Assembly (NCBI GenBank): GCA_945957375.1
Contig: CAMFKX010000004.1
Coordinates: forward strand, 1 to 53,778
Origin: an uncultured Roseiarcus sp.
GTDB lineage: Bacteria > Pseudomonadota > Alphaproteobacteria > Rhizobiales > Beijerinckiaceae
Direction: 5' to 3'
Length of the DNA: 53,778 bases
Both the position numbers and the translations under genes were made by a program. A model generated the notes under the pieces. The model made no database searches. It worked only from the letters and a program-made list of their open reading frames with translations, and was not told where the DNA came from. Positions 1-10,200 of this stretch are shown here, one piece after another. How positions within the stretch are numbered: position 1 is the first letter of the stretch; every line of letters starts with the position of its first letter.

Positions 1-101
1 TCGGCATCCCGACTTTCTTCGTCGGCGCCGAGATGTTCTTCGGCAAGGAGCGCCTCGGCCAGGTCGAGGAAGCGGTCGAGGCGGCGAAGGCGGCGGCGTA
101 G
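1..101 (+). CDS. C-terminal end of a DsbA-family / 2-hydroxychromene-2-carboxylate isomerase-like protein (partial)
   Basis: Only the last 32 codons are inside the window; the 5' part lies upstream. The readable tail GIPTFFVGAEMFFGKERLGQ followed by an Ala/Glu-rich helix and TAG is the typical end of thioredoxin-fold DsbA-family oxidoreductases of the 2-hydroxychromene-2-carboxylate isomerase type. In these the 'G-P-T-F' strand carries the cis-Pro and is followed by a 'MFFG-R/L' segment. Those enzymes are glutathione-dependent isomerases of naphthalene degradation, but many members are of unknown substrate, so only the fold family is claimed. Confidence 0.75.
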   Translation, partial: GIPTFFVGAEMFFGKERLGQVEEAVEAAKAAA

Positions 102-108
102 CGGCGCG

Positions 109-495
109 CTATTTCGGCTTCCGATGCAGGATGCAGAACCCGTTGCCGAACGGATCGGAGCAGAACGCCGCCGACCCGTGATCGGGATGATCGAAGACCT
201 GCTCCTGGACCGCTCCGGCCGCGACCGCCCGGTCGAGCGCGGCGCGAAAATCGTCGACGTGGAAATCGACATGGACCGGCGTCCAGTGACGTTGGTAGCG
301 CCGCACGTCCGTCGCGCCCGGCGAGGGGCTGCTCCCCTCGCGCTTTTGCAGCAGGGTGATCTTGACACCGTCCGCCGCGATCACCGCGACGCCGGGGTAG
401 GGCTGCAAGACCGGCGCGAACCCGAAGGCCTCGCCATAGAAGCGAAGGCCCTCGTCGAGGTCGGGAACATCGACGCAGATTTCGACTTCGAGCAT
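109..495 (-). CDS. VOC family protein (glyoxalase / bleomycin-resistance-like)
   Basis: 128-residue protein with the paired beta-alpha-beta-beta-beta layout of the vicinal-oxygen-chelate fold. The first half opens with 'DVPDLDEGLRFYGEAFGF' and the second with 'VHVDFHVDDFRAALDRAVAAG', ending in 'DPFGNGFCILHRKPK', which is the usual closing strand of one-domain VOC proteins. These are dimeric metal-dependent enzymes or binding proteins (glyoxalase I, dioxygenases, drug-binding proteins); the substrate cannot be read here. It lies convergent to the upstream isomerase tail with only 7 bp between the stop codons. Length is normal for the family. Confidence 0.8.
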   Translation of the reverse strand: MLEVEICVDVPDLDEGLRFYGEAFGFAPVLQPYPGVAVIAADGVKITLLQKREGSSPSPGATDVRRYQRHWTPVHVDFHVDDFRAALDRAVAAGAVQEQVFDHPDHGSAAFCSDPFGNGFCILHRKPK

Positions 496-556
496 GGGGC
501 TCCTCCCTCGACGCCGAAACTCCGCGCCGCGACGGCGGCGAATGTGAGGCGATCCG

Positions 557-844
557 CTATCCGCGAAGCGTCTCGTGCGCCGCGGCCGCGCGCAGAAAGT
601 AATAGAGCCCCGTCAGCGCCAGGAGGACGAGAGCGCCTTCGAGCGCGTGGGTGAGCGGCCCGCCGAGGCCGAACAGTCCGCCGATCGCCCAGCCGGCCGC
701 GGCGCCGGCGCCGATCAATTCAGTGCCGACGAGGATGGCGACGCTGACGAGCGTCGAGACGTTGAGCCAGTTGATCGGCTTCACCGACGCCGTTGCGGCC
801 AAAATCCTGTCTCCTCGGGTTCGGATCGCCGGGCCGTAGACCAT
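557..844 (-). CDS. Small membrane protein of unknown function
   Basis: 95 residues. The chosen ATG is preceded by an AGGGG Shine-Dalgarno-like run about 4 nt upstream. The protein has a basic N-terminus (about 25 residues), then two hydrophobic segments around residues 28-58 (rich in Gly/Ala: 'LIGAGAAAGWAIGGLFGLGG') and 66-86 ('ALEGALVLLALTGLYYFL'). It is therefore predicted to be an inner-membrane protein with two helices. I do not recognise a named family. It is divergent from kup with about 86 bp between them, so the two promoters probably share that gap; no functional link is implied by the sequence itself. Confidence 0.6.
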   Translation of the reverse strand: MVYGPAIRTRGDRILAATASVKPINWLNVSTLVSVAILVGTELIGAGAAAGWAIGGLFGLGGPLTHALEGALVLLALTGLYYFLRAAAAHETLRG

Positions 845-930
845 GCCGCCCCTGAGCGCAAGTGTCGCAGCCGCCGGCGTTGCCGCCCCGGGCTTCCCAT
901 TGCAGACTGACCCTGTAAAGGCTTGCGTCG

Positions 931-2892
931 ATGTTGCTCGTCGCCGAACCCAGACATCACGCCCGCGCCGCCCCGGCCGAGCGCGACCACGGCCGCCAAG
1001 GGGCGATCCCGCCCCTTGCGCTCGGGGCGCTCGGCGTGGTTTTCGGGTCGATCGGCACGTCGCCGCTCTACGCCATGGACCTGATCGCCCGGGTCGCGCG
1101 TTTCCGGACTCCCGAAGACGCCATCGGCGCCGCGTCGCTGGCGATCTGGTCGCTCGCGATCGTCGTCGCGATCCAGTATCCGCTGCTGGTCCTGCGCGCC
1201 CAGAACGACGGCGAGGGGGGGCTGTTCGCGCTCTACGGGCTCCTGCACGACCGCCGGGACCGGCGCGCGCGTTTGCTCCTGTGGATCCTGATCGCCGGCG
1301 CCGGCCTACTGATCGGCGACGGGATGATCACCCCCGCGATCAGCGTTCTGTCGGCGGTCGAGGGCCTCGGGGTCGCGGCGCCGGGTCTGGCGCCGGCGGT
1401 GATCCCGATCACGCTCGGGCTGCTGATCGCGCTATTCTGCGTGCAGTATCAGGGCTCGTCCAACGTCGGCTCGGTGTTCGGGCCGATCGTTCTGGTCTGG
1501 TTCTTCGTAATCGCCGCGCTCGGCGTCGCCGCCATCGCCGCGTCGCCGAAGATCCTGATCGCCGTCAACCCTGTCCACGCCCTCGATTTTCTCGATCGCG
1601 CCGGTCCTTACGGCGTGCTCGTGCTGCTCGGCGCGCTGATGCTGGTGGTCGCCGGCGGCGAGGCCATGTACGCGGACGTCGGCCACTTCGGCGACGCGCC
1701 GATCCGCCTCGCGTGGTTCGCTGTCGTCTTTCCCGCGCTGCTTCTCAATTATCTCGGTCAGAGCGCGGTGCTGTTGAGCGGCGCCCCGGTCGCGGGCGAC
1801 AAGCTCTTCTTCGCGCTCGGTCCGGGGTGGCTTCTGATGCCGCTCGTCGCGCTCGCGACCGCCGCCACCATTATCGCCTCGCAGTCGTTGATCACCGGCG
1901 CCTTTTCGCTGGTGTCGCAGGCGATCCGTCTGGGCCTCTTTCCGCGGATCGACATTCAGCACACGCATCATGCGCACGAGGGACAGGTCTATGTCCCGGT
2001 CGTCAATTGGGCGCTGCTGCTCGGCTGCGTCGCGCTGGTGCTCGGCTTCCGCACCAGTTCGGCGCTCGCCGCCGCCTACGGCCTCGCGGTCGCGGGCGTG
2101 ATGGTCATCACCTCGATCGCCATGATCCCGATCGCCCGCCGCCACTGGCGCTGGAGCGTCGCTTTGATCGCGCTGGTGTGGGGGCCGCTGGTCACGGTGA
2201 ACGCGGCTTTCTTCGCCGCGAGCCTGCTCAAGCTCATGGAGGGCGGCTTCGTGCCGGTCGCCGTCGGCGCCGCCGCCTTCGCGTTGATGGCGACCTGGCG
2301 CTGGGGCCGCAAGGCGACCTACGCCGCCCACAACGCCAAGGCGACTCTGACCATGTCGGAGGTCGTGACGCTGCACCGAGCCAGCCGCGTCTTCCTGGAG
2401 CGCAGCGCGGTGATCATGTCGCCGCGCCCGCTTCGGACGCTGGCCGACCGTGCGCCGTCGCTGATCCGTTTGATCGCCGAGCGCACCGGCATGCTGCCGC
2501 GCAACCTCCTGTTCGTCGAAGTCCGCCACACGAAGGCCCCCTATATCCACGGGAGCCGCTATCAGGTCACCGTCTTCGACCGCTCCGACCAGCGCGGCAG
2601 CGTGATCGCCGTCGAGATCGCGTTCGGCTTCCTCGAGGAGCCCGACGTCGAGAAAGCGCTGGAGGATCTCGCGCGCCACAAGGAGATCGATCTGCCGACC
2701 GATCCGCACCACTGGATCGTCCATGTGATGCACGACCACCTCCTGCCGGCACGGCGCAGCAACGTTCTCAAGCGCATGCGGCTCCGCCTGTTCCTGTTCC
2801 TGCGGGCGGTATCGAGACCGGCCTATTCGTACTACGGCCTGGGCGACGCGGTGCAACTCACCATCGAGGTCATCCCCGTACGCCTGCGCTGA
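931..2892 (+). CDS. kup: Kup/HAK/KT-family potassium uptake transporter
   Basis: 653-residue polytopic membrane protein matching Kup-type K+/H+ symporters in length and layout: about 12 hydrophobic helices to residue ~480, then a cytoplasmic C-terminal domain. Family marks seen are 'GVVFGSIGTSPLYAMD' (residues 35-50), 'GDGMITPAISVLSAVEGL' (near 130-147), 'VAGGEAMYADVGHFGDAP' (about 240-258) and 'LLNYLGQSAVLL'. The normal first motif is GDIGTSPLY; here the Asp is replaced by Ser40 (TCG at 1048-1050), an acidic site considered important in E. coli Kup, so coupling may be altered. The acidic residues of the other two motifs are kept. Start chosen at ATG 931 because the motif begins shortly after; no strong ribosome-binding site is visible. 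Likely monocistronic. Confidence 0.93.
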   Translation: MLLVAEPRHHARAAPAERDHGRQGAIPPLALGALGVVFGSIGTSPLYAMDLIARVARFRTPEDAIGAASLAIWSLAIVVAIQYPLLVLRAQNDGEGGLFALYGLLHDRRDRRARLLLWILIAGAGLLIGDGMITPAISVLSAVEGLGVAAPGLAPAVIPITLGLLIALFCVQYQGSSNVGSVFGPIVLVWFFVIAALGVAAIAASPKILIAVNPVHALDFLDRAGPYGVLVLLGALMLVVAGGEAMYADVGHFGDAPIRLAWFAVVFPALLLNYLGQSAVLLSGAPVAGDKLFFALGPGWLLMPLVALATAATIIASQSLITGAFSLVSQAIRLGLFPRIDIQHTHHAHEGQVYVPVVNWALLLGCVALVLGFRTSSALAAAYGLAVAGVMVITSIAMIPIARRHWRWSVALIALVWGPLVTVNAAFFAASLLKLMEGGFVPVAVGAAAFALMATWRWGRKATYAAHNAKATLTMSEVVTLHRASRVFLERSAVIMSPRPLRTLADRAPSLIRLIAERTGMLPRNLLFVEVRHTKAPYIHGSRYQVTVFDRSDQRGSVIAVEIAFGFLEEPDVEKALEDLARHKEIDLPTDPHHWIVHVMHDHLLPARRSNVLKRMRLRLFLFLRAVSRPAYSYYGLGDAVQLTIEVIPVRLR

Positions 2893-2903
2893 TCGCGCAG
2901 GCG
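2881..2903 (+). terminator. Stem-loop over the kup stop codon
   Basis: Perfect 9-bp inverted repeat CGCCTGCGC / GCGCAGGCG with a 5-nt loop (TGATC) that contains the kup TGA stop. There is no T-run after it, so it is not a canonical intrinsic terminator. It could protect the 3' end of the kup message or slow read-through into the GNAT gene 37 bp downstream. Confidence 0.4.
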
Positions 2904-2939
2904 CTGGACCGCGCTGCCCGGCCGGTGTTTGTTAGGGAC

Positions 2940-3506
2940 ATGGCCCCGCCGAAGCTTTCGATCGCCGCCCTCGACCCGCAATCTTTCGCCGTTCGCCTCG
3001 ACCGGCTCGCCGAGATTTTGCGCGCCTGCGTGCACGAGGGGGCGAGCGTGGGATTCGTGACGCCGTTTCCGCTCGACACGGCGCGCTCCTGGTGGCGGGA
3101 GAAGGTCGAGCCGGCGATGCGCGGCGGGTGCCGGATCGTGCTCGTCGCCACGGCCGACGACGAGGTCCTGGGTACGGCGCAACTCGATCTCGACGCGATG
3201 CCGAGCAAACGCCATCACGCCGAGGTCTCCAAGGTGCTGGTCGACCCGCGCTTTCGCCGAGCCGGCGTGGCGCGCGCGCTGATGGCCGAGATCGAACGGC
3301 TGGCGGCGCAGAACGACCGATGGCTGCTGACGCTGGACACGGCCGGCGACGAGGCGTTCGCGCTCTATCGCTCGCTCGGCTACACGCTCGCCGGCGCGAT
3401 TCCCTGCTATGCCCGCGACGCGGTCGACGCCGGGAAATTCGACGCCACCCGGATCATGTACAAAGACTTGCGCGGGCCGCCGGCCGGCGCAGAACGGGTG
3501 CCCTGA
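2940..3506 (+). CDS. GNAT family N-acetyltransferase
   Basis: 188 residues. The acetyl-CoA binding motif A is clear around residues 98-125: 'VSKVLVDPRFRRAGVARALM' contains the R-x-x-G-x-A type pyrophosphate loop. It is followed by 'LTLDTAGDEAFALYRSLGY', the typical motif B end of GNATs acting on small molecules. The start ATG at 2940 follows the kup stop by 47 bp; the reading frame stays open far upstream but that part is an out-of-frame shadow of kup. The last 53 bp overlap the 3' end of the oppositely oriented glycosyltransferase gene. Substrate unknown. Confidence 0.82.
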   Translation: MAPPKLSIAALDPQSFAVRLDRLAEILRACVHEGASVGFVTPFPLDTARSWWREKVEPAMRGGCRIVLVATADDEVLGTAQLDLDAMPSKRHHAEVSKVLVDPRFRRAGVARALMAEIERLAAQNDRWLLTLDTAGDEAFALYRSLGYTLAGAIPCYARDAVDAGKFDATRIMYKDLRGPPAGAERVP

Positions 3507-6500
3507 CGACGGCGCGGTCGAGCGCGACGCGCGCCCGCCTGTCGAAATCGGCGTCTTCGGCTTCGCCGATCATCCGCTTTCTCACCCGGTAGAGCGCGCG
3601 GCTCGCCGCCACCCGCCGCGCCGCCGGACTGCCGCGGAGCCGGGTCACGGCGGCGACCCAACTCGCCGTCGTGGTCTCGACGGCGATCGCGCCCAGCGCG
3701 CACAGGCCGTCGCGCCAGGGTCCGGCGTCGCTGATCAGGGTCGCAAGACCCGCCGCCATGAAGCGGACGGGATCGGGATCGCCCGGATCGGCGTCCGCCC
3801 GGCGGGCGGAGACGCCGATATCGAAGCCTCGGCTCAAGGCCAGGAACCAGGCGACCAGCGCCGGATAGTCCGACAGGTCGGCTGGCCATGCGACGGCCTC
3901 GAACCACGTCGCCTCGACCGGGTCGCCGCCGAGGACGTGAAGCGCGCAGACGCCGGTCGCAGCCAGTTCCTGGAAGGCGGGACGAATCAGCTCGAGGTTT
4001 CGATCCCGTCGCCCCGACGAGAAACATAGCGCGCGCAGGCGGTCGGATTCGCCGGGCGCAGCGGCGTCGGGTGGATCCTCGGGGTCGAGACCCCAGAATC
4101 GTCTCGGCAGGCCGAAGGGATCAGGCTCGGGAAGCGCGAGGGATCGAAACGCTTTTCGGCCCTTTGCGCAGCTTTCGATCATGGAGGCGGCGCTGAATTC
4201 CTCCGGCAGGCGCTCCGGACGACATTCCGGGTCGATCGCGCAATAGACGATGGGCCGTTCGACCCGGTTGCGGACGGGTTCCGAGATCCGTTCCGCCTCG
4301 GCCATGGCGGCCGCCCCGTTTTCGGCCGGCGAGGCGGCAGGAACGAGGACGGTGCGCGGATGAAGATGCGCCTCGCGCCCGTCGGGGCTGCGGAAGGCCC
4401 GCCGCGCCTCGAACGCCTCGCGGTAGAGCTGATCGTAAGCGGCGGCCATCGCCGCCGTCCCGTAACGGCGGCCGTAGCCGACCTGCCAGGCGAGCGCTTC
4501 ACGGGTCTTCGCCTTCAGCTCGCCGGGCCGGTGGCGCAGGTCAAGCAGGAACTCCAGCAGGGCCTCCGGCTCGATCCAGCGGTCGAGCAGCCAGCCGGCC
4601 CCGTGGCGGGCGATCCGTTCGCCCACCGCGCCGAGGTCGAAGCCGACCACCGGCAATCCGCAGGCCCACATCTCCGTCAGCGTGTGGCAGTAGGTCTCCG
4701 GCCAGATCGAAAACACGGCGCCGATATGGGGGCGAATGCCCGCGACATGCCCGGCGAAGGCTTCGCGCCGGTAAGGACCGTGCAGGACCAGCCCGGGAGA
4801 CGGCGTGAGCGTGCCGGGCTCGCCTAGCACATGGATCTCGACGCGCCCGCGGCCGAGCGTCGCCAGGGCCTGAAAGACTTGCGCCCCCTTGTGAAAATCC
4901 ATGTTGCCCGGCGCCAGGACGCGCAGCGGCTCGCCGTCCTCAACAGGCGCCGCTAGGCGGCTGCAAGTCGCGAAGTCGCGGCCGTGGGGAATGACGCGAA
5001 AGACTGCTGCGCGCGACGAGGGAAAATTGCTTGCAATCGTCGCGCGCGCCGCCTCCGAAGTGGTGACGAACGCGTCGCAATGCGCGAGCGCCTCCGCCAT
5101 TATGTCGCGCCAGCGATGGACGAAGCGGCGCTTGAGCGGAGGGACGCGCTCGGACGGCCAGAGCGAAACCACGCACTCGCCCTCGGCTTCCGTACAGGCG
5201 CCGCCGCACCACGCGGCCCGCTCGTCGAGCAGCGTGGTCGTCGGGCAGACGCAGTAGTAATCATGGAACGACCAGACGACGGGTATGCCCAGCCTGCGGC
5301 AGACTGCCGGGAGGCCGAGGCTGTGCCATGCGATGTGGCGCACGTGCACGAGCTCTATGGCTTGGCGGAGCAGTAGGTCGGCGACGCAGTCGTCATAAGG
5401 CTCCGACCGATGCCGGACGAGCGAGACGGGTCGCTCGAGGCGATGGGTTTCGACGGTCAGATCGCCTTCTTCGCGATAGCGCGCGAGCGTCAGGGTCGTG
5501 GCGTCGCAATGCAGCACCCAGGGCTCGTATCGGTCGGCGAGGGCGCGCATGAGGTCGCGGTTCGTCTGCGGCGTTCCTCCGGTCTGCGTCGAAATCACGT
5601 ATAGCACGCGAGGACGCGGGGGATCGCTGCGGCGACGGGCCTCGGCCGCGGCGCGGCGAATGCGCCAGCGCATGATGGTCATGTCGAGGTCGCAGCCGAA
5701 ATCTGCGACGCTCGCCGCGTAGTCCGGATAGCGCTGGTCGAGCGCGCGGGCGGCGTTTTCGATCAGCGGCGTCCGTTCGCTGCCAAAGCTCGCCGAGCGG
5801 CGATGGGAGACGAGCGTGCGGTCGTCGACGACGTGGACGAAACCTTTTCCGGCCGCCCGCATGCAAAAGTCGTTCTCTTCGCCATAGCCTCTGGGAAAGG
5901 CGGATTCGTCGAACGCGCCCGTCGCCTCGAGGCAGTTTCGTCGAATGTAGAGGCAGAACCCGTTCCCCGTCGGCGTCTGAGGATAAAGCGCGAGCGCGAT
6001 CTGACGAACCCGACGGGCCCATTCGTCGCCCGACAGCGCCGGCGGACAGGGATTGGCGCGTTCGACTTCCGGGACGCTGAAGGCGCCGGCGTTGTTCGAG
6101 ATCGCGGTCGCCGTGCCGACCGTTCGTCCGGAGTAGGCGGCGGCGCGCAGACCGTCGAGCCACCCCGGATGGACGATCGTGTCGGCGTTGAGCAGCACGA
6201 CGTCATCGCGCTCGATGCGTCCGAGGGCGAGATTGACCGTGCGCGTATAGCCGAGGTTCCGCCGGTTGCGCAGGATCGTCACGCCAGGCCGATCGCGGTA
6301 GCTGGACAGCACCACGCCGACGCGCGGGTCGGGACTCGCGTCGTCGATCAGGAGGAGTCTCGCCGGCGCGCTCGTGTGCCGGACCAGCCATTCGAGGCAT
6401 TCCGCAAGCTCACGGGGCGCGTTGTAGATCGGCGTCACGATGGTCACCGGCGGCGGCTCGGGAGCGAGCGTGTCGAGCAGGCGGGACCATGATCGGGCGC

Positions 6501-7115
6501 GCGCCGGCACGCCCGTCGCCGCGAACTCGCCGGCAGGCAGGAAAGTCCTGGCGGCGCCGGCCCTCACGCCGATCCGCAGCGGGTCGACCGCGGCGGGCGC
6601 CCATCTTGGCAATGGGATGCGAAACCCGCCGCCCTTCGAAGTCTTGCCGGCCGCGGCGAGATCGGGCCTGTCGATCGCCGCAGCGCAGACTTCGAACGGA
6701 ATTCCCTCGACCGTCAGATTGAGGGTGACGGGTTCGTCGCACGCGCTTGCGTCGCAGGCCCAGCCCTCAACCCTGTCGTTGGAAGCGTGCTCGATCCAGC
6801 CTTCGCACGCGTCGCCGAAGAAAAGCGCGCGGTGGTCGAGTTCGGTCTCCCCGGCGAGGAGCGCGACCGCATGCCAGCGATTGTCGGCCAGGGGTCGGCT
6901 GGGCAAGGCCAGGCGCGCCGCCAGTGTGGCAAGGTTCAGCTCGAAGCGAGCGCCGCGGCGCTCGGGAACAAGTTCCGCTGGGTCGAGGACGACCGCCTCG
7001 ACGCCGTCCACGACGATGGAGACCGGATCGGCGAACCCCGAGGGCAGGGCCACCCATCCGGTCAGGCGGCCTGGGTCCAGGCATTCGAATTGTCCGGAAG
7101 GACAACGATCGGACA
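3454..7115 (-). CDS. Giant multi-domain glycosyltransferase (GW-containing N-terminal modules + GT2 + GT4 + C-terminal GT-like domain)
   Basis: About 1220 residues from ATG 7115. Residues ~8-100 and ~105-200 are two copies of a beta-rich module with 'G-x-[IL/FE]-E...GW' openings ('LDPGRLTGWVALPSG', 'GWIEHASNDRVEGWACD'). Residues ~223-450 form a GT2 domain ('VTIVTPIYNAPRELAECLEW', nucleotide loop 'LLLIDDASPD', metal site 'LLNADT', acceptor loop 'GYGEENDFCMRA'). Residues ~480-870 form a GT4 domain (GT-B; 'VLAPGNMDFHKGAQVF' and the donor segment 'ETYCHTLTEMWACGLPVVGF'). The last ~260 residues look like a further degraded GT-B half. It probably transfers two kinds of sugar during surface polysaccharide or glycoprotein synthesis. 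Longer in-frame GTG starts exist at 7137 (good GGCGGGG upstream) and 7170, so the start is uncertain. Divergent from the next glycosyltransferase gene. Confidence 0.85.
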
Positions 7116-7279
7116 TTTTCGAAAATTCGTTTTTCACGAAGGCTACCCCGCCAATTGGACAAGGCCGCACGAAAAGCTCTTGTCACTAACGTAAATTGTG
7201 TTTTAGGTTTATGCAAGTCTGCAACGTATTAATTGACTGCCGAGCGGCGTCAGCCGACCGGCGCGGAAAGGGAGTCGCC

Positions 7280-10200
7280 ATGACCTACCGCGGCAATCTC
7301 GAGCACGTTCGCCGGGGGTGGGTTCGCGGCTGGGTCGCGGACTCCGCCCGCCCGGAGGCGCGCCTAACGGTCGTGGTGACGCTGGGCGGCCGCGAGCTGG
7401 CGCGGCAGGTCGCGGATCAGTTCCGGCAGGATCTGGCTGACGCCGGCATCGGCGACGGACGCCATGCGTTCACGGTCGCTTTCGGCTGCGACCGCGGGAT
7501 GGCGGACGGCGAAGCGCTTCGGGTCTATCTCGCCGATGCCGATTTCGAGCTGCCCGGCAGTCCAAGACCCTACGGACCCATTCGCCCTTTCAACGTCTTC
7601 GGAGACGACTGGCTGGCGCTGAGCGCCCAGAAGCGCCCGTTGGGCATGGACCTGACCGAGCCGGAATGCGCGAGGCTCGCGTTCGAGGCGCTGCGTGGGG
7701 TCGACGGGCCGGCGCTGCGCGTTTGGCTTACCCGTCCGTTGGCGGCTTCGGACGGGCGGCCGGCGGAAACTGCCTTGATTCGCTGCAGGCTGCCGGCGGT
7801 CGCCCCCGACATGACGCCCCACCTGACCGCGGGAATCGCGGCGCGGGCGCCCTTCGGCCGCGCGCCGGTCGTGCTGAGGCTCACAAGCGTGCAAAACGGC
7901 CGCGAGATCGGCCGGCAGGAACGGCCGGCCGTGCTCGACGCGACCTGGTTCGATCTGTCCATCGACGTCATGACGACAGCGCCCGTCGGGGGACACGGCG
8001 ACTGGATCTTCGAGGTTCTCACCACGTCGGCCGACGTCATGAACGGCGTCGAATTTCGCAACCCGCTGTTCGGCGCGGCCGACCCGGAACGCAAACTCGA
8101 AAGTCCGCCTCCCGAAACCACCCCGTTTTACAGGGCGACCAAGGCCGGATACTCCGAAAGCTCCTTGCTGTCTTCAATCAACCTGCTCAACCTGAACTCC
8201 GAGGGCAAGTGCGGACTGTCGCACGGGTGGTCGATCATCAAGGGGCGCAACGGCGAATTCGACGCGGATCTGGCGCGTGTCCCGTGGCGGCCGACTGCGG
8301 ACGCGCTTGTCCAGCCGAGGGCTCTGTCGAGGTTCGAGATCCGGACCAACACGTACTACGTCCGCTTCGCCCATCCCGTCCGCGGCGCGGATGTCGCCCG
8401 GCTCGGAAGTCTCGCAGCCGAACTCGTGCTCGGCGCCGACTGTCCTGCAGATTGTCGCAGCGGGCTCGCAGTTCAGGTCTTCCTGCGCATCGTCCAGAGC
8501 GCCGGGACCGAAGTCGTCATGCCGCTCGTCCCGCGTCGCGAAATCAGGTCGGAATTGACGCTGGCGTCCGGCGTTCTGGACGTCGATTCCCGCGTGCTCG
8601 CGGCGCTGAAGGACAGCCGGCAGATTCAATTTGTCATCGAAGCGACGGGAACCGGAGCCTTGCTGGTGGGACCGGCCTGGCTCGGCGACGCCTTGTTGGC
8701 GGCGGCGAGGCCGGCGAGGCGCTCAGCCGCAGCCGACGCCTCCGTGCGCGAATGGTGCTACCAGCGCTTCCTCGAGACGACCGAGGGGGTTCTCGGCCCG
8801 GACCGTCAACGCGCCCCTCTTGCGGTTTTCGTGCTCCATGTCCCCGACAGGAGCGGCGCTTCGCCGCCCGACGCGGCGGCGGCGTCGGTTCGCAGTTTCG
8901 TCCGCCAAGGCGCGCGCGTCTCCCTGGCGGTGATGACCGCCCGCACCGAGGCCGAGGCGGCCGTTGAGGCGGTGCAGCGGGAACTCGCCAGGTCCCTGCC
9001 GCTACGCGATCTCATGCAGGTCGGCTTCGAGATCGTGAACGACGCCGAGAGAGCGGCGTCGGCCTTCGCAACATTCTTGCGAAAGTGTCGCAGCGATACT
9101 CTGACGCTCGCCGTCGACGCCGGCGCGATTGCGCGATCGGATCTCTCGGCGGCGCTGCGACGCGCGCAGGAGGACGCGGGCGAGGTCAACTATCTAGTGT
9201 TCGACCACGACCACTGGGCGTCTGGCCGCCGATGCGATCCGGTTCTGAAGCCGGGACTGAGCAGCCACCTCCTGCTGGAGACCGACTATGTCGGGCCGGG
9301 CGTCGCGTTCCGCGCCGGCGCCCTGTGCGCGGCGCTGGAGGAGGGGGCGATCTCGCCGGTTCTCCCGTTCGGCAGGCGCGACGTGCTGCTCCGGCTCATG
9401 GAGCGCGGCCGGCCCGGCGCAAAGATCGATCACGTCTTGCTGCACGTCGGCGACCGCGGGCCGATTCCCAAGCCGGCGGAAGAGAAGGCTTTCATCGAGA
9501 GCGTGCTCGCGAGAAGAAGGGCGAACGCGACGGTCCGTCGCTGGGGCCGCGAATTGACCGTGCGCTACGCTGCAGCCGGGCGGCCGCTGGTTTCGATCGT
9601 CATCCTTTTCCGCGACAAGGCGGACTATCTGCGACGTTGCCTCGAAAGCATCTGCAAGCGCAGCGCCTATCCGAATTACGAGTGCATCCTGGTCGACAAT
9701 GCGAGCAGCGAGGAGGAAACGCTCCGCTACCTGCATGACATCGGCAAGGACCCGCGCGTGAAGATCGTGCCGTTCAATCGCCCCTTCAATTATTCGGCGG
9801 CCAACAACGTCGGGGCGCGCGCCGCGCGCGGCGAATTTCTCATCTTCATGAACAACGACACCGAGGCGCTCTCGGTCGACTGGATCGAGACGCTCGTCGG
9901 CGTCGCGGACTTGCCGGACACGGGCTTTGTCGGACCGCGGCTGCACTTCGACAACGGCGCCGTCCAGCATGCCGGCGTCGTGGTTGGGCTCGCGGGCATG
10001 GCCGGCCACGTTCTCGCTGGACAGCACGACGTGACGATGCCGGCCATGCTGACGGTCCATACCCGCGACGTCTCCGCCGTCACCGGGGCGGTCATGTGCG
10101 TGAAGGCCGAGCGGTACTGGGCCCTCGGCGGTTTCGACGAGCGGTTCCTGCTCACCGGCAACGATGTCGAACTGTGTCTGCGGGCGCGACGGCGCAATCT

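Noticed and set aside
843-2939. Upstream extension of the GNAT frame through the whole kup gene
   Set aside because: This part is an alternative frame of kup with Arg/Ala/Pro-rich composition; only the portion from 2940 reads as a GNAT protein.
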